Shown: positions 54,901-63,894 of the stretch, in pieces
Numbering within the stretch: position 1 is the stretch's first letter
How the letters are laid out: the number at the start of each line of letters is the position of its first letter
Source: CBDHGY01 sp965263325
Lineage (GTDB): Bacteria > Pseudomonadota > Alphaproteobacteria > Caulobacterales > Hyphomonadaceae
Direction of reading: 5' to 3'
Assembly (NCBI GenBank): GCA_965263325.1
Contig: CBDHGY010000002.1
Coordinates: forward strand, 1,302,001-1,366,000
Length of the DNA: 64,000 nt
The notes under the pieces: model-generated
What the model saw: the letters and a program-made list of their open reading frames with translations, nothing else
The model's database searches: none
Told to the model about the DNA's origin: nothing
Program-made: the position numbers and the translations under genes

Positions 54901-56684
54901 CCAATCTGATCAATATCTATGGGTGTGCCATCCGATGATCGCATTGACAGATCATGAACCCAGTACGTTTTTGGCGCGTCAGGAACTGGCTTTCTATCTG
55001 GCTCGATCGGGTAACCTGTTTCGAAGGCAACAAACAGCCCCATATTCTCAAAGACAGGTACGCAAGCTGATAGGGGTATCGATTTTCCGCGCGCATAGAT
55101 CTTTGCGCGAATTTTATCGGCGTCATCTCCTGGCATGCGATAAGCGCGCATTCGGATTAGATTGTCTTTGTGCAGCGACGCCATCTCTGAGACGTCACGT
55201 AAGGCTTCCTCTGGGGTGAACGCCTCTCTGTAGGCGGCATTAAAAGCGCCTCGAAAACACTGTGCGCCATAAAGCAAATCACCTTCAAAGTCGGACGCGA
55301 TAACGGCCGCACGGAAGGCGTCTTCCCACGTGCGTGCGAGGTCAACGATTTCGCCTTCAATTGCTTGATAATCGAGTTCGCCTGCGCCCTCCCCCGGCAC
55401 CAAGACAAAATACACCTGGATCATCAATCCTTCGCTGAAACGTGGCTGGAACCGGAGCATTCGCCCATCGCAGGCACGCTCCAGAACGTCTGTGATTTTC
55501 TCACGCAGCGATGTGTCATAAGCGTCGCGCGGTATATATGCCAACGCATAGAAATACCGATCAAATCGATCTCGTCTCAGAAATACGCGCGTTCGAGGAC
55601 GCCCCACAAGCGCGAGCGCTCCCCGCGCCATCGGTAGCAATTCCTCTGCCGAAACCTGAAATAATTCATCACGCGGCCAAGTCTCTAATATGTGAGACAA
55701 CGCTTTAGCGCTGTGTCGACTTTCTCCGCCGCCCGCCGCTTCGAGTACTTCCGCAAACCTTTGGCGCACGACAGGAATTGTGCGAACGGGCTCGTCATAC
55801 GCCTCGGCAGTAAACAAGCCCACAAAACGGGTTTCCCCAATCACCTGACCCTCTGCATCATAATGCTTCACACCGATATAGTCCGCATTTACCCTGCGAT
55901 GGACGCGGCTTATCATCGTCGACTTGGCGATTATGAGAGGGTCTGGTTCCTGTAAATACTGCGCAGCAGAAGATGTGATCACACATGGCTCGCTATCGCG
56001 GCTGAGCACATTACTTGTCAGGTCTCGAAGAACGCCAAGACTACTTCCCTCAACGATATCGGGTTCCTCGCGGAGCAAAGCACCAGCATCATCAATGAGG
56101 AATGTATAAGTCCTCGCACCAAGGAATACGAAGTGTTCTTCCGCCAGCCAATTCAGAAAGGCAATTGCTTCAGATTGCGTTTCGGCGGGTAAATGCGAAA
56201 GACCGCTGATCTGCCCGATCTCTTCACGCATAAGCGCTCTCATAGCGTCGTAATCGTCGACCGATGCGGCGACATCTTCAAACGTCCTTCGTGCACCGAG
56301 AGCAATTGCTGCGCCTTCATGTTCATCCAACTCCGGTAGATGGACCTGGATGATAGATCTTCGCTCCCCGTCATCTCGCGAAACAATGGGATGAAGCAGC
56401 GCGCGGATGTTCAGCGATTGCGCCGCGCATTCTGCGAGAATGCTATCGACCAAGAATGGCATGTCTCGGGACGTTGCCTCAAGAACACTTCCGCTTGCGG
56501 TTCGCCTGACACGCACAGCAGACTCGCCAGATGCAATGCTCTGCGCCCAATCCCATAGACTTTCGCCCAGAGATTCTATTTCGGCCTGTAATTCGTCCGT
56601 AAGCGCCTCGCCGGCAGCTTGCGCGTTTAATTGCGCAAAGAAATTTGCCGCACGCGATACCAGTTGTTCCGCAGGACCCGCCAT
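51954..56684 (-). CDS. NAD-specific glutamate dehydrogenase, large class
   Basis: A 1576-residue NAD-glutamate dehydrogenase of the 180-kDa class, which oxidatively deaminates glutamate to 2-oxoglutarate. The central catalytic domain holds GRIARGGLRWSDRRYDFRTE, QVKNAVIVPVGSKGGFFPKQ, AHDFWLGDAFASGGSAGYD and GVGDMSGDVFGNGM. Long N-terminal ACT-like and C-terminal helical regions are usual. GGAGAG lies 5-6 bases before the ATG. It is monocistronic; a striking 13-bp hairpin stands 120 bases upstream. It ends 12 bases from the convergent aguB. Confidence 0.96.
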   Translation of the reverse strand: MAGPAEQLVSRAANFFAQLNAQAAGEALTDELQAEIESLGESLWDWAQSIASGESAVRVRRTASGSVLEATSRDMPFLVDSILAECAAQSLNIRALLHPIVSRDDGERRSIIQVHLPELDEHEGAAIALGARRTFEDVAASVDDYDAMRALMREEIGQISGLSHLPAETQSEAIAFLNWLAEEHFVFLGARTYTFLIDDAGALLREEPDIVEGSSLGVLRDLTSNVLSRDSEPCVITSSAAQYLQEPDPLIIAKSTMISRVHRRVNADYIGVKHYDAEGQVIGETRFVGLFTAEAYDEPVRTIPVVRQRFAEVLEAAGGGESRHSAKALSHILETWPRDELFQVSAEELLPMARGALALVGRPRTRVFLRRDRFDRYFYALAYIPRDAYDTSLREKITDVLERACDGRMLRFQPRFSEGLMIQVYFVLVPGEGAGELDYQAIEGEIVDLARTWEDAFRAAVIASDFEGDLLYGAQCFRGAFNAAYREAFTPEEALRDVSEMASLHKDNLIRMRAYRMPGDDADKIRAKIYARGKSIPLSACVPVFENMGLFVAFETGYPIEPDRKPVPDAPKTYWVHDLSMRSSDGTPIDIDQIGQVFADAFVAVWTDEAENDGFNQLIFTSGANWREAALLRTLCAYRSQTGMDPAKPVQISALINHPEIARLLLNLFAARFDPSAKLTLDERKQNARALKAEIIEALNSVASLDEDRVLQRLTDLINAVQRTNYYHTHTPKTAPSGFIAIKIASEKLEHLPAPKPFREIFTSSPRVDGVHCRFGRIARGGLRWSDRRYDFRTEVLGLVKAQQVKNAVIVPVGSKGGFFPKQLPSGGGRDEFIQAGILAYREFITALLSITDNIVGTDIQHPEETVIWDGEDPYLVVAADKGTATFSDIANEISVAHDFWLGDAFASGGSAGYDHKKMGITARGGWEAVKRHFREIGKDIQSEPFTVIGVGDMSGDVFGNGMLLSRQIKLQAAFNHLHIFIDPNPEDTEAAWKERNRMFELPRSSWEDYNPNLISAGGGVFSRSAKSIELTKEIKALTGVNEKALTPDELINALLKTECELLWFGGIGTYIKAEHETHSQVGDRANDSLRVDGRHLQAKVIGEGANLGVTQAGRIEFAQKGGRINTDAIDNSAGVDSSDHEVNIKILCAEAIRRGDLKAEDRNELLASMTEDVAIHVLRHNYDQTGALSLAESLGVEDHESHERLMTWLEGEGVLDREVEGLPSSEVMRDRASLGMPLTRPEMSVLLAWSKIVLFDEIVASDLPNDPHFQATLRDYFPEAIRKFEGAQETHRLRSEIIATVLSNRLLDTAGPAFLMRLREFSGAGGAAITRAFEICRSATNAAEILDEITALDNNVPSDLQLEMRHDLTYALSRGTVMALGDERPIAEQLKEIKPAFAELTASLPKTLKPWLARRVLLRAKTLEKHGAPEKLAKRVASLQALAFGPQILMIAREANRPVQDAASAFFTLGETLQLDRLCVTAEESMGQLDYWARRATKRQVAELTNLQRSAAISALSTSRNISGGHAASAWLIEREAEVSAFREELSMIDTARDWSFAKFSLLADAARTVLTSTL

Positions 56685-56802
56685 TGGCGCTCTCCGATTC
56701 TCTTGTCTGAGGAGAAATCTAAACTGTTGCCATCACCGCTACAACTCATTGAGCGTAAGACTTCCCCCAAATTCGTGTAAATCACTATCTGCTGAAACCA
56801 AC

Positions 56803-56836
56803 GACCCCGGTGAACGGGGACATGTTCACCGGGGTC
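56803..56836. other. 13-bp perfect inverted repeat upstream of NAD-GDH
   Basis: GACCCCGGTGAAC (56803-56815) and GTTCACCGGGGTC (56824-56836) flank GGGGACAT. No U-run follows on either strand. It sits in a 308-base gap between the transporter stop and the dehydrogenase start, both minus strand. It could end transporter transcription, shape the dehydrogenase leader, or bind a regulator. Nothing else was seen in this gap besides a G-rich stretch at 56856-56884. Confidence 0.6.
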
Positions 56837-56992
56837 TAGAGGCCATTTCCGCAGGCTGGGTGGGGGGACGCACGCGGAGGGCCCCATTCAATTATCTGGA
56901 ATTAACTTGTTCGGCGAGTATGTAAGCGCCCCCTCTTTAATTTTAATCCTGAAATACCAGCGGTCCTTCGAATCTAATGTATTGTTAACAAT

Positions 56993-58123
56993 TCATACAT
57001 TGCTGTCCATTACTTCTGACACCTCGTCAGCTTTCTTAGCATTTTCAAGCTCTTGAAGCTCCTTGCTTGCTTCAGGATCCCCATTCTGCGACAGAAGGAT
57101 CGCCAGCCAGCGCGTGGAGGGATGCTGAGCAAAGCCATTCATCATTATAACCGTGAGTGGTGCAGACAAGAACATTCCTGTAATTCCCCAGATCTCCCCC
57201 CAGATCGCGAGTGCGAGCAGAACAACAAGTGCGGACAGGTTTAGACTGTCGCCCATCATGCGGGGTTGAAGGAAATTCCCGATGGTAAACTGCCAGAAAC
57301 TCACCGCTGTAAATACTATTGCCGCGTTAATGTAGGAATTTTCGGGCAGCCAAGCCGGCCATGACGCGTCGCCTTGGGCAAGCGCAAAAAGGAGCGGGAT
57401 AAAAGCCGCCACGATGGAGCCGATGGTTGGGATATAATTCAAAACAAAAATCAGCCCCGAGAGGAATAATGCGTTTTGCACGCCGAGAACTGTCAGCGTC
57501 ACATAGGTTAGAAGCGTAATCAGCGTCGAAATAACTGTCTGCGTCCAGAGATACGCCTCGATGCCGCGGCGAGAATCATCGCCCATTTCGCGAATTTTGT
57601 CTCTGTTCTCCGAGCCTCGAAATATCTGATCGAATTTTGTCGTCCAAGTCGGATGAGCAACATAGAGAAAAGCGGTATAAATCAGCACGAGGAAGAAGCT
57701 CTCACTAAGCGTTCCGGCAGCGCCGCGCATCAGTGAGCCAAGCTGTTGCCCCGCATCACCCTGCAACAAGCCCATCACAGTCGGCGTTTTTTGCATCCCG
57801 AAGAGCCCGCCAATCTCAGCGCTCAGAGCATTGAGACGCCGTTCATAAACATCTGCCTGATCTGCAAATTGCAGGATCCCTCGCACCATGAGGAAAATGA
57901 ACAGGGAAAAAAGCGCGGCAATAAGAAGAACCGCAATCGCGCGTGACATACCGCGCTTTAGCGTCTCCGATCGCTCGTCAATTTCCTGCGCCAGGCCTTC
58001 TATTACAAAGAAGACGAAAACGGCTAAAGCGAAAGGAGCAAGGACATTTTCCCCCAACTTCAACAAGACAATGATCACGCCGGTTGCGATAATCCAGATC
58101 CCGGTTTTCGTTGCCGTATCCAA
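56993..58123 (-). CDS. AI-2E/PerM family membrane transporter
   Basis: A 376-residue inner-membrane protein with about eight helices. GIWIIATGVIIVLLKLGENV, FLSGLIFVLNYIPTIGSIVA, TIGNFLQPRMMGDSLNLSAL and LLALAIWGEIWGITGMFLSA match the family (formerly PerM or autoinducer-2 exporter-like, some members sodium/proton antiporters). The C-terminus is charged and soluble. The true substrate is uncertain. It stands 308 bases upstream of the glutamate dehydrogenase on the same strand. Confidence 0.92.
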   Translation of the reverse strand: MDTATKTGIWIIATGVIIVLLKLGENVLAPFALAVFVFFVIEGLAQEIDERSETLKRGMSRAIAVLLIAALFSLFIFLMVRGILQFADQADVYERRLNALSAEIGGLFGMQKTPTVMGLLQGDAGQQLGSLMRGAAGTLSESFFLVLIYTAFLYVAHPTWTTKFDQIFRGSENRDKIREMGDDSRRGIEAYLWTQTVISTLITLLTYVTLTVLGVQNALFLSGLIFVLNYIPTIGSIVAAFIPLLFALAQGDASWPAWLPENSYINAAIVFTAVSFWQFTIGNFLQPRMMGDSLNLSALVVLLALAIWGEIWGITGMFLSAPLTVIMMNGFAQHPSTRWLAILLSQNGDPEASKELQELENAKKADEVSEVMDSNV

Positions 58124-58193
58124 TACCTCACCCCCTCAATAGAGTCGCATCCGGCCAACCGTGACGAGGGTCCCCATTGGCGTCAAGAGCTGC

Positions 58194-59366
58194 TCAGTTT
58201 CCAGCTGAATTTTCGCGTCCCCAGGCAACGAGATCAGCACAGAAAAATTCAGGTTGCTCCATGGCAGCAAAATGCCCACCTTTGTCAAAGTCACTCCAAC
58301 GTGTGAGATTATAGGCGCGATCCACCCAGCTACGCGGGGGCGGCGTGTAGAGCGCTTCCTTCTTAAAGTTTGCAAAAGCCGTGGGAGTCTCGCAGCGTGC
58401 ATTCGCAGGCAGCGCATTCCCACCTTCATCGAATAAGGCATTGTAATACCAGACGGATGTCGCAAACGCATCATTGACGAGATAGATCATCAAATTCGTA
58501 ATCAAAGCATCTTTGGTATAAGTCGTAAGCAAATCCCCATCTTCCCCAAGATCAGACCATGCATGGAATTTCTCCAGAATCCATGCGGCTTGACCCATCG
58601 GTGAATCCATCATTCCGATTGCGAGCGTTTGCGGCTTGGTCGCTTGTTGCTGAAAATACGATCCCCCAAGCGCCATTTTCGCCTGTGTATCGGTCAACCA
58701 TCTGATCTCATCATCAGATTGCGGCGTGGCTGGTGTTGGGCGCAGCCCGATCATATTCAAGTGAATGGCACGGCATCCACCCTTCCCACTTCCATGATTA
58801 ACCCCCAGCCAACTCGTGACAACCGACCCCCAGTCACCGCCCTGAGCCAAGTATGTTTCGTACCCAAGTACCTCCACCATGAGCTTGTCCCAGAGTGCGG
58901 CAGTCGCTTTCTGGCCGAGCGGTTTTGCTGGTTTTTGGCTCCAGCCATAACCCGGCAATGACGGGATTATGAGATCAAACGCGTCAGTTGCGTTTCCGCC
59001 GTGACGAGAGGGATAGGCGAGCCGGTCAATACACTCCCAAAATTCAAACACCGATCCCGGCCAACCGTGGGAGATTAACAGTGGGCGCTTGCCCTCAGCT
59101 TCGCCAACCACGTGCACAAAATGGATATCCAGATCGTCCACGCTTGCTTTGAAATGCGGATAGCGATTGAGCTGATCCTCAGCGGCGCGCCAATCATATT
59201 CCATGAGCCAGTAATCGACGATTTCTTTCAAGACTTCAGTCTTCATCCCGTACTGCCAATCATCGTCGGACGGCGCTGGAAACCAACGATATTCGGCGAG
59301 CCGTTTGTGTATGTGATCAAGTTTGTCCTGATTGACAGCGATGCGGAAGGAAGAAGGTGACGACAT
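58194..59366 (-). CDS. Epoxide hydrolase (EHN family)
   Basis: A 390-residue alpha/beta hydrolase with an N-terminal EHN domain (from FRIAVNQDKLDHIHKRLAEY) and the catalytic core: oxyanion HGWPGSVFEF, nucleophile Asp in AQGGDWGSVVTSW, and His in DKGGHFAAMEQPEFF. It opens epoxides to diols; the natural substrate is unknown. The gene is followed closely by the transporter on the same strand and preceded by a 110-residue membrane protein gene. Confidence 0.93.
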   Translation of the reverse strand: MSSPSSFRIAVNQDKLDHIHKRLAEYRWFPAPSDDDWQYGMKTEVLKEIVDYWLMEYDWRAAEDQLNRYPHFKASVDDLDIHFVHVVGEAEGKRPLLISHGWPGSVFEFWECIDRLAYPSRHGGNATDAFDLIIPSLPGYGWSQKPAKPLGQKATAALWDKLMVEVLGYETYLAQGGDWGSVVTSWLGVNHGSGKGGCRAIHLNMIGLRPTPATPQSDDEIRWLTDTQAKMALGGSYFQQQATKPQTLAIGMMDSPMGQAAWILEKFHAWSDLGEDGDLLTTYTKDALITNLMIYLVNDAFATSVWYYNALFDEGGNALPANARCETPTAFANFKKEALYTPPPRSWVDRAYNLTRWSDFDKGGHFAAMEQPEFFCADLVAWGRENSAGN

Positions 59367-59375
59367 ACCCGTTTC

Positions 59376-59708
59376 TTATTTGCGAAACGGCAAGCTGACC
59401 AGTCTCCAAATAAGCCATATGGGCATGACCACAGTCGCTCCCGTTACGGCAGGCTTCCAGAAGTTGACCGCCGCCCAACCTGCTGCGGCCCAGGCCTGTT
59501 TCGCAATATTCCAGCTCGCCGCTGCAACATCGACTTGTGGATCACGGGGGTCAAACTGCGAAGCGAGGACGATAAATCCAACAAAGATACAAATAATGAC
59601 GAGCTTGATTGCACCCCACACCTTTATTCCGAAAAGGCGCATCAGTATCGACCGCTTGCCATCGCTTTTCGACGGCGTGTTGGTTTGAGCTGCAGGCGTT
59701 TCTGTCAT
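59376..59708 (-). CDS. Small membrane protein
   Basis: A 110-residue protein with two hydrophobic segments (about 31-50, GAIKLVIICIFVGFIVLAS, and 88-105, AVTGATVVMPIWLIWRLVSL) and a polar N-terminus rich in Thr/Ala. It resembles short alphaproteobacterial proteins of the DUF6460 type, but I am not sure. It starts 9 bases upstream of the epoxide hydrolase on the same strand, suggesting co-transcription. Confidence 0.7.
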   Translation of the reverse strand: MTETPAAQTNTPSKSDGKRSILMRLFGIKVWGAIKLVIICIFVGFIVLASQFDPRDPQVDVAAASWNIAKQAWAAAGWAAVNFWKPAVTGATVVMPIWLIWRLVSLPFRK

Positions 59709-59753
59709 GCAGGGGTTTTAACCCGCAATGCGCTTCAAAGAAATACGCAGCCG

Positions 59754-60584
59754 TCAGCCCGTCTGCTTTTGTACAATCACCTGATGCGGATAAGGAATTG
59801 TGATCCCCGCCTGATCGAGTAATTTTTTTCCATTGCTGGTGAAGTCAAATTTCACATCCCAATAGTCCACCGAATTTACCCAAGCACGAAGTGTTATGTC
59901 GACAGAGCTCGCCCCAAGCATGGTAACTTTGACAAAGGTCTCTGGATAGCTGAGCACGCGCTCGTCGGCGTCCACCATTCGGCGAATGAGTTGAACCGCA
60001 TTGTCCATATCATCATCGTAGTCGATGCTGAATACGAGATCGACGCGGCGCTTTTCGTAGCCTGAGTAATTCGTAATCACGCCAGAAATTGCCTGACTGT
60101 TTGGCACCAAAATCTTCACATTATCAGGCGTTGCGAGAACGGTTTGGAACAGGTTTATATCTTTGACAGTGCCAGCGGCTCCAGCGGCTTCAACATAGTC
60201 ACCGAGCTTGTACGGGCGAAACAACATTATCATGACACCGCTCGCAATGTTGCCGAGAGCGCCTTGCATTGAAAGCCCGATAGCAAGTGTAAGCGCACCC
60301 AGTATTGCAACAAAGCTGGTGGCCTGAACGCCAAATATCTGCAGAACGGCAATAAAGACTGCAGCTGTAATGAACCAGCGCACAAGAGACGCGAAGAAAT
60401 TGCCAAGCGTGTCGTCGATTTCTTCATTTCTTAATGCAAGTTTTCGGACAAGTCCTGAAAGCCATTTGGCGACGCGCAAGCCGATAATCAAAACGACAAG
60501 CGCTCCGAGCGCCTTCGTTCCAAATCCTATGATCGTACTACCGTAAGTTTCCCACAACTCAGTGGGCGATAAATTCTCTGGCAT
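59754..60584 (-). CDS. Small-conductance mechanosensitive channel (MscS family)
   Basis: A 276-residue MscS-type channel. Three N-terminal helices (about 15-90) lead to the pore helix GALTLAIGLSMQGALGNIAS with its Gly/Ala packing pattern, then the beta domain (FRPYKLGDYVEAAGAAGTVK) and the C-terminal vestibule. It releases solutes on osmotic downshift. ATG at 60584 has AGGA 7 bases upstream, so the upstream extension to 60623 is unlikely. It lies 16 bases downstream of a membrane-protein gene. Confidence 0.94.
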   Translation of the reverse strand: MPENLSPTELWETYGSTIIGFGTKALGALVVLIIGLRVAKWLSGLVRKLALRNEEIDDTLGNFFASLVRWFITAAVFIAVLQIFGVQATSFVAILGALTLAIGLSMQGALGNIASGVMIMLFRPYKLGDYVEAAGAAGTVKDINLFQTVLATPDNVKILVPNSQAISGVITNYSGYEKRRVDLVFSIDYDDDMDNAVQLIRRMVDADERVLSYPETFVKVTMLGASSVDITLRAWVNSVDYWDVKFDFTSNGKKLLDQAGITIPYPHQVIVQKQTG

Positions 60585-60600
60585 GATGCTTTCCTGGTCT

Positions 60601-61401
60601 CTAAGCGGCCGCGCCGCGCGCACCTTTTACTAAGCGCCGATAGAGGATCAAGCCACCTAGAAAAATAGCCATATATCCAAGCAGCGGCATATCGAGCCGA
60701 AGGAGATTATTAGCTGCGATACCGGCAATCCCCCATCCAAGCCCTACGAAAAACCAAAGTGAGCGGCTGACCCACCGCGTAAATGCAAATGCCATCAACG
60801 CAGCGCAGCCAAAGGTAAGCCAGAGATATCGCCAGACATAATCGCTGGCATGGTGCCCAAGTAACTCGCGGATAGCATCTGGAATGGAAATCGAAACCGC
60901 TGTGGTAATCCAGCCTGAGAGCAGACCTGTCACCGCGCAAATCAATAGACGCGGCAAGGTCCCATCGAATCCTCCGAGCAAATCGAGCCGGCGCGAAGCT
61001 TCCCAAGCTGCTGCCATCACTGGAAATAGCAGTATGAGATCGAGCCACAGGGAACCGATGAATTGCGCACTAAGCATCCAGACGATGTTCAGCGCCCCCG
61101 CGGCGGCCAAGGGTAACGCAACCGTATCATCTGCAAAAGACTTTCTCTGGAACGCCGTCAGCGCGTGCACAAGGTATCCCATGAAGATCAAATTCCAGAT
61201 AATCAGAAAGAATAGACCAAGCGGCAGTTCAGGAGGGATTCCACCCGTGACCGCCCTGACCTCCAGGCCCTGGCCAAGCCCAAGCGCGCGCGGCAGCCCG
61301 GCAGCCGCAAACTGCCCGATTGCGATCAAAACTAAAAATAACTTCATGGTTGCTATAAATGACGCGCTCGTTCCCGGTGTCCAGTCAAACCAATGTGACA
61401 T
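60601..61401 (-). CDS. Polytopic membrane protein, function unknown
   Basis: A 266-residue protein with about eight hydrophobic segments and many Trp in membrane-edge positions (FFLIIWNLIFMGYLVHAL, GALNIVWMLSAQF, DYVWRYLWLTFG). This recalls TspO/MBR-like proteins, but the match is weak. Its start is uncertain: GAGG sits only one base before the ATG at 61401, and a later ATG lies at residue 19. It is next to the MscS gene on the same strand, perhaps co-transcribed. Confidence 0.72.
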   Translation of the reverse strand: MSHWFDWTPGTSASFIATMKLFLVLIAIGQFAAAGLPRALGLGQGLEVRAVTGGIPPELPLGLFFLIIWNLIFMGYLVHALTAFQRKSFADDTVALPLAAAGALNIVWMLSAQFIGSLWLDLILLFPVMAAAWEASRRLDLLGGFDGTLPRLLICAVTGLLSGWITTAVSISIPDAIRELLGHHASDYVWRYLWLTFGCAALMAFAFTRWVSRSLWFFVGLGWGIAGIAANNLLRLDMPLLGYMAIFLGGLILYRRLVKGARGAAA

Positions 61402-61511
61402 CCCTCGTTAGACCATCCATCAGCTGGCAGGCCAAATCATAAGGCTTTGTAAACCATACTGACCGCAAGTTCCGGCCTCCAAACACCCATGTTCGAAAGT
61501 GTAAATCTTCT

Positions 61512-63839
61512 ATGTCAGCAGCTCCGGTCATCTCCCACTCAAATTCCATCGCAACTCCAATTTCGCGCCTGATAGCTGCCGAACTGGGCGTGCGCGAGGC
61601 GCAGGTCGCCGCGACAACTGAATTGATTGATGAAGGTGCCACAATCCCATTTATCGCCCGCTACCGAAAAGAGCGAACGGGCGGCTTGGATGACACCCAG
61701 CTCCGCAAGCTTGCAGAGCGTTACACATATCTGACCGAGCTCGACACCCGCAAACAAGCTGTCTTGAAGTCAATTTCCGAGCAAGGAAAACTCTCACCCA
61801 AATTGGAAGCTGAAATAGCTGCAGCAATGACAAAGGTTGAACTGGAAGATCTCTATCGCCCGTTCAAACGGAAACGCAGAACAAAGGCGACCGTCGCAAA
61901 GGAGCAAGGTCTCGAACCGCTTGCGGAAAAATTGCTCGCGCGCAGCGCCGATCCGGCTGAAATCGCAAAATCATTCGTCGACAAAAAGAAAGGTGTTGAA
62001 GATGTCCAAGCGGCTCTCAGCGGCGCACAGGACATTATCATAGAGCGCATGGCCGAAGCGCCGAAAATTGTCGCGCCTGTCCGTGAGATGGTCTGGACAT
62101 CGGGAGAACTCGGCGCAAAGCTGGTAAAAGGAAAAGACGCCGAGGCTGCAAAATACCGCGACTATGTGGACTTTTCAGAGCCGCTGGAAAAAATGCCCTC
62201 GCACCGTGCGCTCGCAATGCTGCGAGGTGAGAAAGAAGGCATCTTGAAAGTTGGCGTGGATTTGCCGGAGCAGCGCGCGAATACGCCGCGCCAGGCGATT
62301 CATAAAATCTGCCAGGCATTCGGGATAGCAAACAATGGTACGTCTGCGGATAAGTGGTTGATTGAGACCGCGGAAAAAGCCTGGTCATCAAAGCTTAGAA
62401 AATCGAGCGCAACGGATTCGATTGCGCGATTGAAAAAGCAAGCCGACGATGAAGCGATCAAGATCTTTGCGCAAAATCTACACGATTTGTTGCTCGCCGC
62501 GCCAGCCGGGCAAAAAACCGTGATGGGCATTGACCCCGGCATTCGCACCGGCTGCAAAGTGGCCATCGTCGATCCGACTGGAAAACTACTCGAAACAAAA
62601 ACCATTTATCCCCATGAGCCCCGCAAGGATTGGAACGGCTCGCTGGCTACGCTTGCCTCGCTCGCCGCAAAGCACGGCGTCGACCTTGTTAGCATCGGGA
62701 ACGGAACCGCTAGCCGCGAGACCGATAAACTCGTATCGGACCTCTGCAAGAAAATGCCTGATCTTAAGCTGACGAGCATCATTGTTTCTGAAGCTGGCGC
62801 ATCTGTATATTCAGCCTCGGAACTGGCGGCTGATGAGTTTCCTGACCTAGATGTAAGCCTTCGCGGTGCCGTTTCGATTGCGCGCCGACTGCAAGACCCA
62901 CTCGCTGAACTCGTCAAAATCGAAGCGAAAGCAATCGGCGTTGGACAATACCAGCACGATGTTGATCAGACTGCCCTATCAAATTCTCTCGACGGTGTTG
63001 TGGAGGATTGCGTGAACGCGGTTGGCGTTGACGTAAACACGGCGTCTGCGCCTTTGCTGGCGCGCGTTGCTGGACTGAACAAAACTCTGGCGCAGAACAT
63101 TGTAGCGTTTCGAGATGAAAACGGCCGTTTCGACTCACGCGCAAGATTGAAGAAAGTCCCGCGTATGGGCGCAAAAAGCTTCGAACAGTCTGCGGGTTTT
63201 CTGAGGATCATAGACGGAAAGAACCCACTTGATAGCTCAGCTGTTCACCCAGAGGCTTACCCAGTCGTTCAGAAAATTGCCAAATCCACGGGCCGAACCG
63301 TAAAATCTCTGATTGGCGACAAGACATTCCTGTCTTCGCTCAACCCCAAAGACTTTGCCGATGAGACATTCGGTGTCCCAACGATCACCGATATTCTGAA
63401 AGAGCTCGAAAAACCGGGCCGTGATCCGCGGCCTGAGTTTAAGACCGCCGCCTTCAAGGACGGCGTGAACGACATAACCGATCTAAAGCCCGGCATGCGG
63501 CTCGAAGGCGTTGTTACGAACATCACCGCATTTGGTGCGTTTGTGGATATTGGTGTTCACCAAGACGGCCTCGTGCACATTTCGCAGCTTTCAGACACGT
63601 TCATCAACGATCCGAGAGATGTAGTGAAAACGGGCGACGTGGTGAATGTCTGCGTGACTGAGATTGACGTCGATCGCAAACGCATCGGCCTAAGCATGAA
63701 ATCTGCGCCAGAAATCAGCGGGTCGCCTTCGATTCAGTCCTCAGCTTCAAAACCGCAACAGCGAAAGTCGGGGAAAAAACCCCAGCGCGCGACTCCGGAC
63801 AGCAACCCGTTTTCTGTTCTTGCCAAGCTAAAGAAATAG
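61512..63839 (+). CDS. tex: Tex-family RNA-binding transcription accessory protein
   Basis: Tex, 775 residues. Domains in order: the N-terminal helical Tex region (VREAQVAATTELIDEGATIP, then FIARYRKERTGGLDD), the YqgF-like RNase H fold (MGIDPGIRTGCKVAIVDPTG), a helix-hairpin-helix unit (VGVDVNTASAPLLARVAGLN) and a C-terminal S1 domain (GVVTNITAFGAFVDIGVHQD). Tex is widely conserved and linked to transcription and toxin expression in pathogens, though its exact role is unclear. A basic tail follows. Divergent from the membrane protein at 61401. Confidence 0.95.
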   Translation: MSAAPVISHSNSIATPISRLIAAELGVREAQVAATTELIDEGATIPFIARYRKERTGGLDDTQLRKLAERYTYLTELDTRKQAVLKSISEQGKLSPKLEAEIAAAMTKVELEDLYRPFKRKRRTKATVAKEQGLEPLAEKLLARSADPAEIAKSFVDKKKGVEDVQAALSGAQDIIIERMAEAPKIVAPVREMVWTSGELGAKLVKGKDAEAAKYRDYVDFSEPLEKMPSHRALAMLRGEKEGILKVGVDLPEQRANTPRQAIHKICQAFGIANNGTSADKWLIETAEKAWSSKLRKSSATDSIARLKKQADDEAIKIFAQNLHDLLLAAPAGQKTVMGIDPGIRTGCKVAIVDPTGKLLETKTIYPHEPRKDWNGSLATLASLAAKHGVDLVSIGNGTASRETDKLVSDLCKKMPDLKLTSIIVSEAGASVYSASELAADEFPDLDVSLRGAVSIARRLQDPLAELVKIEAKAIGVGQYQHDVDQTALSNSLDGVVEDCVNAVGVDVNTASAPLLARVAGLNKTLAQNIVAFRDENGRFDSRARLKKVPRMGAKSFEQSAGFLRIIDGKNPLDSSAVHPEAYPVVQKIAKSTGRTVKSLIGDKTFLSSLNPKDFADETFGVPTITDILKELEKPGRDPRPEFKTAAFKDGVNDITDLKPGMRLEGVVTNITAFGAFVDIGVHQDGLVHISQLSDTFINDPRDVVKTGDVVNVCVTEIDVDRKRIGLSMKSAPEISGSPSIQSSASKPQQRKSGKKPQRATPDSNPFSVLAKLKK

Positions 63840-63867
63840 CGGAATCGAGACAATTTATGCGAATTTT

Positions 63868-63894
63868 CAGGTTTCGGTCATGCGACCGAACCTG
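63868..63894 (+). terminator. Hairpin after tex
   Basis: CAGGTTTCGGTC (63868-63879) pairs with GACCGAACCTG (63884-63894) with one bulged T and an ATGC loop. It lies 28 bases beyond the tex stop; no U-run follows. Confidence 0.45.
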
